Positions 45,445 through 53,863 of a stretch of 64,000 nucleotides of DNA are shown piece by piece. Below the pieces are notes generated by a model. The model saw only the letters and a program-made list of their open reading frames with translations. It made no database searches and was not told where the DNA came from. The DNA is from JAWKWH01 sp963669455 (GTDB lineage: Bacteria > Pseudomonadota > Alphaproteobacteria > Rhizobiales > Rhizobiaceae): NCBI GenBank assembly GCA_963669455.1, contig OY770026.1, positions 1,364,001 through 1,428,000 on the forward strand, read 5' to 3'. The translations under genes and the position numbers were made by a program. The first letter of the stretch is position 1. Each line of letters begins with the position of its first letter.

Positions 45445-46863
45445 ATGAACAGAACGATACCGGCCATTCTGGCCGTCGCCTTGTTCATGGAGCAAATGGA
45501 CTCCACCGTTATCGCGACGTCATTGCCAGCGATTGCCGCCGATATCGGCACCGATCCGATTTCGCTCAAACTCGCCCTGACGGCCTATCTGGTATCCGTT
45601 GCCATATTCATTCCGATCTCCGGATGGATAGCCGACAGGGTTGGCGCGAAAATCGTATTTTGCTGTGCGATAGCCGTATTTGTTACCGGATCGATAGCCT
45701 GCACGCTGGCCGGTTCGCTCAGTGGTTTCGTCGCCGCACGGTTTTTGCAGGGCATGGGCGGGGCAATGATGACACCGGTTGGCCGGCTGGTGCTTGTCAG
45801 GCTGACTGAAAAGCGCGATCTCGTCGGTGCGATGGCCTGGCTGACAATCCCGGCGCTGTTCGGCCCGCTGGTCGGACCGCCACTCGGTGGTTTCATAACC
45901 ACTTATTTTTCGTGGCACTGGATTTTTCTGATCAATGTTCCAATCGGGCTTGCCGGTATCGTTTTAGCGGCAAAGGTTTTGCCCGACATCGGGCGGCAGG
46001 AAACCAGGCGGATCGATGTGACCGGATTTGTCCTGTCCGCATTGGCGGCCTCAGGCATTGTCTTTGGCCTGTCCGTTGTTAGCCTTCCCGCTTTGCCGCC
46101 GGTTTATGGTGTGGTCGGATTGTCTGCCGGTGTTGTCGCGGCGGCATTTTATGTGCGCCATGCGCGGTCGCATCGCACACCCTTGTTGAACCTCAACCTG
46201 TTTGCCAATCGAACATTTTCATGCGCCATTGCCGGGGCCTCTTTCTTCCGTTCCGGCGCTGGAGCGGTGCCGTTTTTGCTGCCACTGATGTTTCAGTTAG
46301 GCTTCGGGATGACGCCGTTTGAAGCGGGAATGTTGACATTTGCTTCGGCAATTGGCGCCATCAGCCTTAAATTTTTTGCCGTCAGGCTTTTGTGCTTTGC
46401 TGGCTTTCGCACGATCTTGTTGTTCAGCGCGATTGCCGGCGCGGGTATGATCGCCGTCAATGGATGGTTTACCGCCGGCACGCCGGTCGCGTTGATTATC
46501 GGCATTCTTATCGTTTCCGGGTTCTTGCGATCACTGTTTTTCACCTCGGTCAATGCTCTGGTTTTCGCCGAGGTCGACCAGCGGGATGCTGCGCAGGCAA
46601 CCGCCATCAGCGCGGTATTTCAGCAGGTTTCAATCGCGGTTGGCGTTGCGGTGGCGGGTGCGGTGCTGGAGGCTGTTACCTATTTCAGTGGCGAGCCGCT
46701 TGGCTTGAGCGCCTTTCAAATAGCCTTTGTCGTGATCGCCATGTTGACCGCGTTTTCTGCGATTGCCTGTTGGCCGCTTGACAAAGGGGCGGGAGGATCA
46801 GTCTCGGGTCACCAGTTGCGCCCGGCTGGTTCTGGCGGGCGAACGCCGGTCAATCGGCTTTAG
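45445..46863 (+). CDS. MFS drug-efflux transporter, DHA2 (EmrB/QacA) type
   Basis: 472 residues with about fourteen spans. MEQMDSTVIATSLPAIAADI at the first span, the GWIADRVGAK loop motif, and the antiporter motif C in FGPLVGPPLGGF near residue 140. It should export drugs or other hydrophobic compounds by proton antiport; no adaptor (EmrA) gene is adjacent. The stop codon TAG (46861-46863) is formed by the first bases of the MITE-like element, so the original C-terminus is probably altered. Confidence 0.9.
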   Translation: MNRTIPAILAVALFMEQMDSTVIATSLPAIAADIGTDPISLKLALTAYLVSVAIFIPISGWIADRVGAKIVFCCAIAVFVTGSIACTLAGSLSGFVAARFLQGMGGAMMTPVGRLVLVRLTEKRDLVGAMAWLTIPALFGPLVGPPLGGFITTYFSWHWIFLINVPIGLAGIVLAAKVLPDIGRQETRRIDVTGFVLSALAASGIVFGLSVVSLPALPPVYGVVGLSAGVVAAAFYVRHARSHRTPLLNLNLFANRTFSCAIAGASFFRSGAGAVPFLLPLMFQLGFGMTPFEAGMLTFASAIGAISLKFFAVRLLCFAGFRTILLFSAIAGAGMIAVNGWFTAGTPVALIIGILIVSGFLRSLFFTSVNALVFAEVDQRDAAQATAISAVFQQVSIAVGVAVAGAVLEAVTYFSGEPLGLSAFQIAFVVIAMLTAFSAIACWPLDKGAGGSVSGHQLRPAGSGGRTPVNRL

Positions 46864-47170
46864 AGCGTGTCTTGCTTAAATGGGATCAGTTTGATGGAGA
46901 GGATTTTTTGCGGCAGTTAGGAAAACACCGGAGTGCGATCAAACGATCGTGCGAGGATTTTGACGACACTGTCCGTGAAAAAGACCTCCAAGCAGGTTAA
47001 GTTAAGGTTTTGAAACAGGACAGCAAAACCAAATCGTTTCAGCTTGGTTCTTTGCGCCCTGGATGTCGTCGCGCAAAGCTAACGGGTGCGCACCCGCGTC
47101 GCATCACGCTCCTAATCAGGACACAAATACCCTGCGCTCAAACGATTCCATTTATACAAGACAGGCTCCA
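46861..47170. mobile_element. MITE-like element, copy 2 (about 310 bp, inverted relative to copy 1)
   Basis: Aligned in reverse with 11451-11761, it matches nearly throughout (about 90% by eye), with most differences clustered around 47000-47035. Ends: tagagcgtgtcttgcttaaa at the left and its near-complement at the right (caagacaggctc). It provides stop codons to both flanking genes: the MFS gene at its left end and rlmE at its right end. No transposase inside. Confidence 0.85.
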
Positions 47171-47859
47171 GGACCCTTGAAATCTTTGGCCAACAGGTAA
47201 AGTTCGACCGATTGACTACGGCTGGCTGGCGGCTTGATGTGATGGATTGAGCGGAAGTTTTTCTTCAATATGGCCAGCAGATCGCTGCCCGCGCCTCCCT
47301 GAAATGTCTTGGTGAGAAAATGCCCGCCAGGCATCAGCATCTGGATGGCAAAATCGGCCGCGACCTCGCAAAGATGCATGGTGCGCAGGTGGTCGGTCTG
47401 GCGGTGGCCGGTTGTGGGCGCGGCCATGTCCGACAGTACGATATCGGGCCTGCCGCCAAGCGCGTCGATCAGGGCTGTGGGCGCATCATCATCCAAGAAA
47501 TCCTTTTGCAGAAACACCGTTCCTGGAACCGGGTCCATTTCCAGATAGTCGATCGCCGCGATTGATGGCTGCTCATCGGCGGAGGCACAACGGTCGACAC
47601 AGATTTGCGACCAGCCACCGGGGGCAGACCCAAGATCAACGACGCGGGCGCCGGATTTCAGGATCTTGTGTTTGTCATCGATCTCGATCAGCTTGAAGGC
47701 AGAACGGGAGCGGTAACCGGCCGCCTTGGCCTGATGCACATAGGGATCGTTCATATGACGCTCAAGCCAGCGTCTGGAAGAGGGTTTGATGCGGCTCTTC
47801 CTTTTTATGCGGGTTTTGAGTGCGCGCATGCCCTTTGTCGGCCCGGACGGTTTTTTCAT
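47152..47859 (-). CDS. rlmE: 23S rRNA 2'-O-ribose methyltransferase (FtsJ/RrmJ)
   Basis: 235 residues. SAM site VVDLGSAPGGWSQ (near residue 70), catalytic K-D-K-E residues in RSAFKLIEID, VLSDMAAPTTGH, GGHFLTKTFQG and SVELYLLAKDF. It methylates U2552 of 23S rRNA late in 50S assembly. Start overlaps the ppx stop by four bases. The family normally ends shortly after the ELYLLA strand; here GACLV and the stop are contributed by the MITE-like element. Confidence 0.94.
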   Translation of the reverse strand: MKKPSGPTKGMRALKTRIKRKSRIKPSSRRWLERHMNDPYVHQAKAAGYRSRSAFKLIEIDDKHKILKSGARVVDLGSAPGGWSQICVDRCASADEQPSIAAIDYLEMDPVPGTVFLQKDFLDDDAPTALIDALGGRPDIVLSDMAAPTTGHRQTDHLRTMHLCEVAADFAIQMLMPGGHFLTKTFQGGAGSDLLAILKKNFRSIHHIKPPASRSQSVELYLLAKDFKGPGACLV

Positions 47860-49214
47860 GGGTTTCGCCTAGCGGGATGGCGGCCGGCTGGACGGCGTCG
47901 GCGGCGCCAGACGCCGTCAGCGGCCATCAGTTCGGTCAATATGCCTTCGCGCAGGCCCCGGTCGGCAACCCGAAGCCGGTCGGCCGGCCAGGTTCGCCGG
48001 ATCGCTTCCAATATGGCGCAGCCGGCAAGCACCAGATCGGCGCGGTCAGCGCCAATGCAAGCATTGGAAACGCGCTCCTCAAAACTCCATCCAACGAGGC
48101 GGCTGATAATGGTTTCGGTTTCCACCCCGGTCATCCAAAGCCCGTCCACGTAGCGGCGGTCATAGCGTTCAAGTCCGAGGTGGATGCCGGCCAGCGTGGT
48201 CACCGTTCCAGAGGTGCCAAGCAGGTGAAAGTTCGGTCCAGAAGCAATTTTATCAAGCTTGTTGCGGTGTTTGAATTCGCCAAGCATTTCTTCAACGGCA
48301 AGGGTCATCGCCTCAAAAGTCTCGGGCGTGACTTCCTGGCCGCCAAATCGTTCTGCCAATGATACAACGCCGACGGGAAGCGACGTCCACGCAACGATAT
48401 GTCTGGCCAGCCGCGGTGTGCGGCGATGGGTGAGGTCGATCAGGGCAATTTCTGAAGAGCCGCCGCCGATGTCGAAAAGGACAACGCCTTCGGTGCCGGG
48501 TTCAACCAGCGAAGAGCAGCCGGACACCGCCAGCCTCGCTTCCGTTTCGCGATCGACGATTTCCAGCTTGAGGCCCGTTTCCTCATAAACGCGGGCCAGA
48601 AATTCCGCGCCGTTTTCAGCGGAACGGCATGCCTCGGTCGCGATCAGGCGGCTTCGTCCGCTTGGCCGTGCTTTGAGTTTTACCGCACAGATCTTGAGCG
48701 CCTCGACAGACCGGTCCATGGCGGCCTGGCTAAGACGGCCGCTGGTCGACAGGCCCTCGCCAAGCCTGACAATGCGGGAAAAAGCGTCGATGACCCGAAA
48801 CTGGCCCGGCTTGGTCGGCAGCGCCACCAGCAGCCTGCAATTATTCGTGCCAAGGTCGAGCGCGGCGTAGGGTCGCGATGTTTTGTGGCGGTCTGTTTTT
48901 TTTGGTGCAGGGCGGGGCGTTGCCGCTGGCAACTTAGCGGCAGCGGCGTTTTTTTCTCCGTCAAGATGTGGAGTCACTGCCGTCTGGAATTCACCATCGC
49001 GGGCAAAAACCTTGCGGCCTCGTTTCCGTTTGCGCCTTTTTTTCCGGCGCTTTTGGTCTGCGGGGTTGCCGTTGCCGCCGGGCGAATTGCCCGATTGGCG
49101 CTGCGTGGCGGTGCTTTTGCCACCGCCATGCGGTGAATGGGAGCCGCGAATGGCCGTTTCACCTGCTGGCACCCCCGGTGGCGGTACCTGTCCGCCGGCA
49201 TCGGGGTCTTTCAA
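47856..49214 (-). CDS. ppx: Exopolyphosphatase / pppGpp phosphohydrolase family protein
   Basis: 452 residues, longer than a single-domain Ppx/GppA core because of a ~110-residue disordered start rich in Gly, Pro, Lys and Arg (KRRKKRRKRKRGRK). The core begins at YAALDLGTNNCRLLVA, followed by LFDIGGGSSEIALIDL and LLGTSGTVTTLAGIHLG, the ASKHA phosphate-binding signatures. It cleaves polyphosphate and/or pppGpp. The basic tail could bind RNA or polyphosphate. Ppx-rlmE pairing is common in rhizobia. Confidence 0.93.
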   Translation of the reverse strand: MKDPDAGGQVPPPGVPAGETAIRGSHSPHGGGKSTATQRQSGNSPGGNGNPADQKRRKKRRKRKRGRKVFARDGEFQTAVTPHLDGEKNAAAAKLPAATPRPAPKKTDRHKTSRPYAALDLGTNNCRLLVALPTKPGQFRVIDAFSRIVRLGEGLSTSGRLSQAAMDRSVEALKICAVKLKARPSGRSRLIATEACRSAENGAEFLARVYEETGLKLEIVDRETEARLAVSGCSSLVEPGTEGVVLFDIGGGSSEIALIDLTHRRTPRLARHIVAWTSLPVGVVSLAERFGGQEVTPETFEAMTLAVEEMLGEFKHRNKLDKIASGPNFHLLGTSGTVTTLAGIHLGLERYDRRYVDGLWMTGVETETIISRLVGWSFEERVSNACIGADRADLVLAGCAILEAIRRTWPADRLRVADRGLREGILTELMAADGVWRRRRRPAGRHPARRNP

Positions 49215-49451
49215 AGCCGTTTCCTTTACGCCGCGCTGCCCCTTTAAGGGCGCTGCCTGCGTTTTTCGTCATCTTGCGTTGGGCTCATTGTATCAGCGGT
49301 TGGTGAAATTCCCAAGCGCGGTTTTGGCCGGATTTGATTTGACCTTTCAAGGATAGGGGTGCCGGATGAGATATTTGTATTTCCTACCAACTTGACTATT
49401 TTCCTTTGTGTCGTCTAAGAACCGCGGATTACGCCCGTGTGGCGGTGCTGC

Positions 49452-49525
49452 TGGGGAATAGGTTAACGGTAGACCCACGGACTCTGACTCCGTTAGTCCT
49501 GGTTCGAATCCAGGTTCCCCAGCCA
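49452..49525 (+). tRNA. tRNA-Gln (CUG anticodon)
   Basis: A 74-base cloverleaf with encoded CCA. TGGGGAA pairs with TTCCCCA, anticodon stem ACGGA/TCCGT holds loop CTCTGAC with anticodon CTG at 49484-49486, and T stem CCTGG/CCAGG. Its 3' end is 15 bases from a 52-bp direct repeat that starts the putative integrated cassette, so it may mark the insertion region. Confidence 0.95.
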
Positions 49526-49540
49526 ATCTTTTCAATAGAC

Positions 49541-49592
49541 CTAGCAAGGTGCTTTCTGTTTTTAGGCTCGATTTAGGCTTAAGATTTGAGCC
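49541..49592 (+). repeat. 52-bp direct repeat, left copy (possible attachment site)
   Basis: Matches 57895-57946 at 50 of 52 positions (two adjacent differences in the middle). It lies 15 bases after tRNA-Gln and abuts the stop of the decayed serine recombinase. Together the copies bracket the recombinase remnant and the whole ROK-to-SIS operon, 8.4 kb. Confidence 0.9.
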
Positions 49593-50164
49593 TTAACCGG
49601 AAACCCGCTGATGCGTGGTCCTACCTTCACGGTTCGTTGGAAATGCGGGCTGAGCTTCCAGAAACCGTTTCACCTCCACTTTTTCGCCAAAACGGCCTGA
49701 GGCGTAACCCTCCATGGCTTCGGCGATGATTGAGGCCGCAGGTTCAACAGGCACCAACATCCTGCCATGTTCTTTGTTTTTCTAGCCGTAGGGTGGGCAA
49801 AAACACCAAAGCTCGCTTCAACGCGACCCTTCATCTTCTGGATGGTTTGCCGCCGCATCTGTTTGCGCTCGAGCTGTCCTTGAGCTGTAACAATGGTTTC
49901 AAAGAACTCACTCTCGGGCGTGTCATCAAACTCGAAGTTCAAACATTCAATTGTTGCGCTGCGGGCTCGAAAAGCATCACGCAGATCAAGATGGAAGCGG
50001 GTGTTGCGGGCAAAACGTTTCAGATCGTCAAATATGATCACGTAGGATTTGTCTGGCTGAGCATCGATGAAGCTCAAGAGAGCCTTCATGCCGGGGCGTT
50101 CCATAAAGTCCACCCCGCCGGGTATGTCATCGGGGAATACGGCTTCGACATCATGGCCATTCAC
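49593..50164 (-). pseudogene. Remnant of a serine site-specific recombinase
   Basis: The frame from 50164 reads as the inner part of a resolvase domain: DDIPGGVDFMERPGMKALLS, YVIIFDDLKRFARN, ECLNFEFDDTPESEFFETI and QMRRQTIQKMKGRVE. The start with the catalytic Ser is missing; recombinase-like residues (CRSHADVNGHDVEAVF) begin only near 50200. After about 49790 the frame shifts, and the continuation (MLVPVEPAASIIAEAMEGYA, KRFLEAQPAFPTN) is readable in another frame to 49593. So it is truncated at both functional ends and frameshifted. It probably once mobilised the adjacent cassette. Confidence 0.85.
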
Positions 50165-50217
50165 GTCGGCATGGGAACGGCAGCGACTTCTTACCTGTCT
50201 ATTGACTATTAACGCTC

Positions 50218-50258
50218 AATCCTATTTAGTTCGCTAACCGAACGAACTAAATAGGATT
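50218..50258. promoter_or_regulatory. Perfect 16-bp inverted repeat before the ROK gene: likely operator
   Basis: AATCCTATTTAGTTCG (50218-50233) and CGAACTAAATAGGATT (50243-50258) are exact inverted repeats with a 9-base spacer. TTAGTT...AACTAA is the usual heart of ROK-family operators such as those of xylose repressors. It ends 4 bases before the GTG start, so binding would block transcription or initiation of the operon: autoregulation by the ROK protein is likely. Confidence 0.8.
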
Positions 50259-50262
50259 AGAA

Positions 50263-51477
50263 GTGGCCGCCCAAACAAAAATTTCCCGCCGTATGTCTCA
50301 GAGTGCTGTTGTCCAAGCGATAGCAAGCTATGGTCCGATCTCCCGCGCAAGTGTTGCGAAACTGACCGGCCTTTCCAAACAGACGATCTCTGAAATTGTT
50401 GGGAATCTTGAAGCGGACGGTTGGGTTCGCACCGTCGGGCAAACCGAAGGACATATCGGACGTAGAGCCGTCGTTTATGAAATCGCGCCTGATGCGGCGA
50501 CGGTTGCCAGTGTCGACTTGGGCGGAACTAAGGTGCGGGTTGCTTTGTGCGACCTGACCGGACGCGTCCTTGTTGAACGCGTCGAGCCAACCGAGCAAAC
50601 CGGCGGCATGAGTGTTGTCAAGCAAATCAGCCGGATGGTGCTCACTACAGCAGAAGCCTCACCACAACCCTGTGGAGAGTTGAAGATCGCGGTTGTTGGC
50701 GTCCCTGGTGTTCCAGACAGCCACACAGGCGCGATTCTGATGGCTCCAAACATTTCCGGCATAGACGAAATTGATCTTGGTACCACGCTGAGCGAGAGGC
50801 TTGGTATTGAAGTGCTGGTGGAGAATGACATCAATCTCGCCGCTCTTGGTGAGCATTGGATGGATAGCCGAAACGATGAAGACGATCTTGTTTTCATCTC
50901 TGTTGGGACAGGTATCGGTGCGGGCATTGTTGTTGGAGGTACGCTCCTGCGTGGAGGATCAGGCGCAGCCGGAGAAATAGGATTTCTGCCGTTTGGTGCT
51001 GACCCATTTGAAGAAGAGAGTTTGAAGGTAGGGGCGCTAGAGCGTGTCACCGCCACGGATGCGATTGTAGGCGGATACAAAACTCTGACAGGTCAATCAC
51101 TGGAAGTTCCGGCCATCTTTGACGCGGCCAATGAAGGTGACGGCGCGGCTGAAGAAATGCTCGATAATGTAGCACGGCAGATTGCACGTGCAGCGGCAGC
51201 AATCGTAGCGGTCATTGATCCGTCCCTGATTGTGATAGGTGGGTCAATCGGTGCGCGTAAAGAGCTCATGCAGCGGATAAATCAATTCGCGGGCCAGTGC
51301 TTTCCCCGCAATATCTCCATCCAAAAATCAAAACTGGGCGTTTATGCGGCCTTGGCAGGTGGCGTTTCCATCGCATTGTCTCGTCTCCATATTTCGCTGT
51401 TTGCCGAAGGGCAAAAGGGTGCCGAAATCCACGTTCCGCCACCGGCCATCGAGACGTTCAAGGTGGGTGTGTCGTGA
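50263..51477 (+). CDS. ROK-family transcriptional regulator (NagC/XylR type)
   Basis: 404 residues from GTG 50263 (AGGA upstream, inside the operator's right arm). Helix-turn-helix ISRASVAKLTGLSKQTISEI at residues ~27-46, then an ASKHA sugar-binding domain: SVDLGGTKVRVALCDLTG, VENDINLAALGEHWM, SVGTGIGAGIVVGG, and IVIGGSIGA. The zinc-binding CxCGxxGCxE motif of ROK kinases is absent, supporting a repressor role. First gene of the cassette operon; its stop overlaps the next start (GTGA). Confidence 0.92.
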   Translation: MAAQTKISRRMSQSAVVQAIASYGPISRASVAKLTGLSKQTISEIVGNLEADGWVRTVGQTEGHIGRRAVVYEIAPDAATVASVDLGGTKVRVALCDLTGRVLVERVEPTEQTGGMSVVKQISRMVLTTAEASPQPCGELKIAVVGVPGVPDSHTGAILMAPNISGIDEIDLGTTLSERLGIEVLVENDINLAALGEHWMDSRNDEDDLVFISVGTGIGAGIVVGGTLLRGGSGAAGEIGFLPFGADPFEEESLKVGALERVTATDAIVGGYKTLTGQSLEVPAIFDAANEGDGAAEEMLDNVARQIARAAAAIVAVIDPSLIVIGGSIGARKELMQRINQFAGQCFPRNISIQKSKLGVYAALAGGVSIALSRLHISLFAEGQKGAEIHVPPPAIETFKVGVS

Positions 51478-52739
51478 GCAGGGATGCGCTTTCAGAAAAA
51501 CTGAAACAAGCTCAAAACAGGGATGCTGACCTTGCATTGCTGCGAGACGCCTTGGCCATAGACAGCGTAACGGGGAATGAGACCCGGTTCGCCCGTTTTC
51601 TCGAAGATCAGCTTTCCAAGCTTGGCTTTGAAACAGGCAGTCGCACATTTGAGGCAGATCGAGAAAATGTGTGGGGTGTTGTGGCGGGCGAAGGGCCACA
51701 ACTGATGATCTTGGGCCATACCGACACAGTGCATGTCCGCGGATGGGAAGATCATTGGCAAGATGATCCTCGAAAAGATCCGTTTGCAGGTTTTGAAGAG
51801 GATGGGCAAATCTGGTCACGCGGCGCATGTGATCTGAAGGGCGGAATATGCGCAGCCTTGGCAGGGTACCGCTTGGCGAGAGAGGTTGGTGTTGCCCAAA
51901 AAACAGCTCTTACTTTCGCATTTATCGGAGATGAAGAAAGCGGCGAGCCTGGTAGCGGCGTCAGTGCCGGAGCCAAAGATTTGGTTCAATGCATTAAGAC
52001 CAAAGAAATACCGACCCCCGATTTTGCAATTTATGTCGAGCCAACCAGCCTGGATGTTTACACGGCGCAGATTGGTTTTTTCATTGCAGACATTACCGTC
52101 ACCGGCAAAACCGCTTATTTCGGCACGCCGGAATTGGGCATAGATGCGCTTAAAGCCACACATCAACTATTGTCCAACATCTGGGCACATGAGGCAGAAC
52201 TGAATGCTGGGCCGCAACATGATCTGGTGGGATCATCATCCATTCTGGTGACGCATATTGAAGGTGGCGGCTTCATCGCCGTACCTGGTGAATGCAAACT
52301 ATCGCTCATCCGAAAACTACGCCCAGGCGAAGAACTTGATGACGCTGTGAGCGCTTTCGAAATAGCGTTGAAACAAGACCAGTTACCAGTTGGGGTGCAG
52401 GTCAATATTGAATATCCAGCCGGACGCGATCACTCCAAAGGAGGATCGCCGGTCGAGAATACACCAGACACCAATGCGGTCCGTCTTTTGCAAGAATGCG
52501 TGCGTAAAGAGCGCCCGCAAGCTGGGAGTATTGGCGGGGCACCTTACTGGTCGGAAATGCCTTTCCTGACCGACCAGATTGGTTGCCCGACCGTTTACTG
52601 CGCACCTGGCGACATCGCGGTTGCGCATACATACGAGGAGCGACTTGACGTTGAAGAATATTTCGCCGCGGTGCGGGCGTTTGCGCTCTTTATAGCGGGA
52701 TATTCGTTGACAGAACCAACTTCATTCCAATCTACCTAA
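51474..52739 (+). CDS. M20-family metallohydrolase (ArgE/DapE-like)
   Basis: 421 residues from GTG 51474, overlapping the ROK stop. Di-zinc motifs: LGHTDTVHV (His and Asp ligands), WSRGACDLKGGICAAL (bridging Asp), FIGDEESGEPGSG (catalytic Glu pair), YVEPTS, and the final His in VAHTYEERLDVEEY. The family removes N-acyl groups or cleaves amide bonds of small molecules. In an operon with an amino-sugar-type SIS protein it could act as a deacylase on the imported compound. A cytoplasmic enzyme, with no signal peptide. Confidence 0.9.
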   Translation: MSRDALSEKLKQAQNRDADLALLRDALAIDSVTGNETRFARFLEDQLSKLGFETGSRTFEADRENVWGVVAGEGPQLMILGHTDTVHVRGWEDHWQDDPRKDPFAGFEEDGQIWSRGACDLKGGICAALAGYRLAREVGVAQKTALTFAFIGDEESGEPGSGVSAGAKDLVQCIKTKEIPTPDFAIYVEPTSLDVYTAQIGFFIADITVTGKTAYFGTPELGIDALKATHQLLSNIWAHEAELNAGPQHDLVGSSSILVTHIEGGGFIAVPGECKLSLIRKLRPGEELDDAVSAFEIALKQDQLPVGVQVNIEYPAGRDHSKGGSPVENTPDTNAVRLLQECVRKERPQAGSIGGAPYWSEMPFLTDQIGCPTVYCAPGDIAVAHTYEERLDVEEYFAAVRAFALFIAGYSLTEPTSFQST

Positions 52740-52749
52740 GGAGGAAAAA

Positions 52750-53799
52750 ATGAAAATCCTACAATCAACTCTTGCAGCCGCCGCACTACTTGGCATGGTG
52801 ACTGGCGCCAATGCGCAAACAATCGGGCCAGGTGGTGAAACAGCTACGCCGTCATCAGCGGTTGTTGTTGCCGACGACAAGGTGGCCAAGGTCAGGCAAG
52901 CCGGTTATTCGGCTGCACTGCTTTGGCACGATCAATCTGACTTTGTGAATGCGGTTACTGCTGGTGCTCGTGACGAATTCAAGCGCCTTGGCATTAAAGT
53001 TGTTGCCGTAACAAGCGCGGGTTTTGATGCTGCTAAACAACGCAGCGACATCGAAACCGTATTGGCGAAATCTCCGAACATCATCCTGTCTTTGCCGTTG
53101 GACCCAGTGACATCGGCTGCTGCCTTTAGGGAAGCAAAAGATTCAGGTGTGGCGCTGTCATTCCTGTCCAATTTGCCTGCTGATTACAAGCATCCTGAAG
53201 ACTATGCGGCTATCGTGACAGATGATTTGTTCCAGATGGGTAAACAGGCAGCTGATGCTCTTGCCGCAGCTATGGGAAACAAAGGCAAAGTAGGTTGGAT
53301 CTATCACGACGCAGCATACTATGTGACCAACCAGCGGGATAACGCGTTCAAAACTACGATTGAAAACGATTACGCAGATATCACGATTGTAGCGGAACAG
53401 GGTATCTCTGATCCTGCCCGTGCCGAGGAGATTGCAAACGCGATGCTTCTCAAGAACCCTGATCTGGGTGGCATCTATGTAACCTGGGCTGGTCCGGCAG
53501 AAGGCGTACTTGCTGCACTGCGTGCCAATGGCAACAAGACAACAAAAATTGTCACGCTCGACCTTTCTGAGCCAATCGCACTCGATATGGTACGTGGCGG
53601 CAATGTCGCAGCAATCGTTGCTGATGAAGCCTATGAGCTTGGCCGCGCAATGGCTGCTAGTGCTGTGCTGAAGCTTTTGGGTGAAGATGTTCCGCCATTT
53701 GTCATTGCACCAGCTCTGACAGTTACGGCTGACACAGTGGTTGCTGGTTGGAAGAAGTCGCTCAATATTGACGCCCCAGCAAGCCTGTCATCTAACTAA
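52750..53799 (+). CDS. Periplasmic sugar-binding protein (RbsB/type I fold) of an ABC importer
   Basis: 349 residues, signal peptide 1-23 (LLGMVTGANAQT), strong ribosome site AAGGAGG. The mature part is a type I periplasmic binding protein: SAALLWHDQSDFVNAVTAGA, ILSLPLDPVTSAAAFREAKD, GKVGWIYHDAAYYVTNQRDN, and GGIYVTWAGPAEGVLAALRA. It should capture a small sugar or sugar-like ligand. Followed by a hairpin and the permease gene. Confidence 0.92.
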   Translation: MKILQSTLAAAALLGMVTGANAQTIGPGGETATPSSAVVVADDKVAKVRQAGYSAALLWHDQSDFVNAVTAGARDEFKRLGIKVVAVTSAGFDAAKQRSDIETVLAKSPNIILSLPLDPVTSAAAFREAKDSGVALSFLSNLPADYKHPEDYAAIVTDDLFQMGKQAADALAAAMGNKGKVGWIYHDAAYYVTNQRDNAFKTTIENDYADITIVAEQGISDPARAEEIANAMLLKNPDLGGIYVTWAGPAEGVLAALRANGNKTTKIVTLDLSEPIALDMVRGGNVAAIVADEAYELGRAMAASAVLKLLGEDVPPFVIAPALTVTADTVVAGWKKSLNIDAPASLSSN

Positions 53800-53806
53800 G
53801 TATCCT

Positions 53807-53827
53807 CCCGTGTGGGTCGCCCACGGG
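53807..53827 (+). terminator. Hairpin after the binding-protein gene
   Basis: CCCGTG pairs with CACGGG around an inner GGG/CCC step and short loop, 8 bases after the stop of the binding-protein gene and 37 before the permease start. Like the hairpins at 6559 and 19476, it may tune down downstream expression or stabilise the upstream message. Confidence 0.6.
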
Positions 53828-53863
53828 CGGCCCGCTTAACTCAAAAGGCATTTCGAGGCAGCG

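Noticed and set aside
49730..50212. 160-codon rightward frame opposite the recombinase remnant
   Set aside because: Antisense of a recognisable resolvase domain; no ribosome site or known motif.
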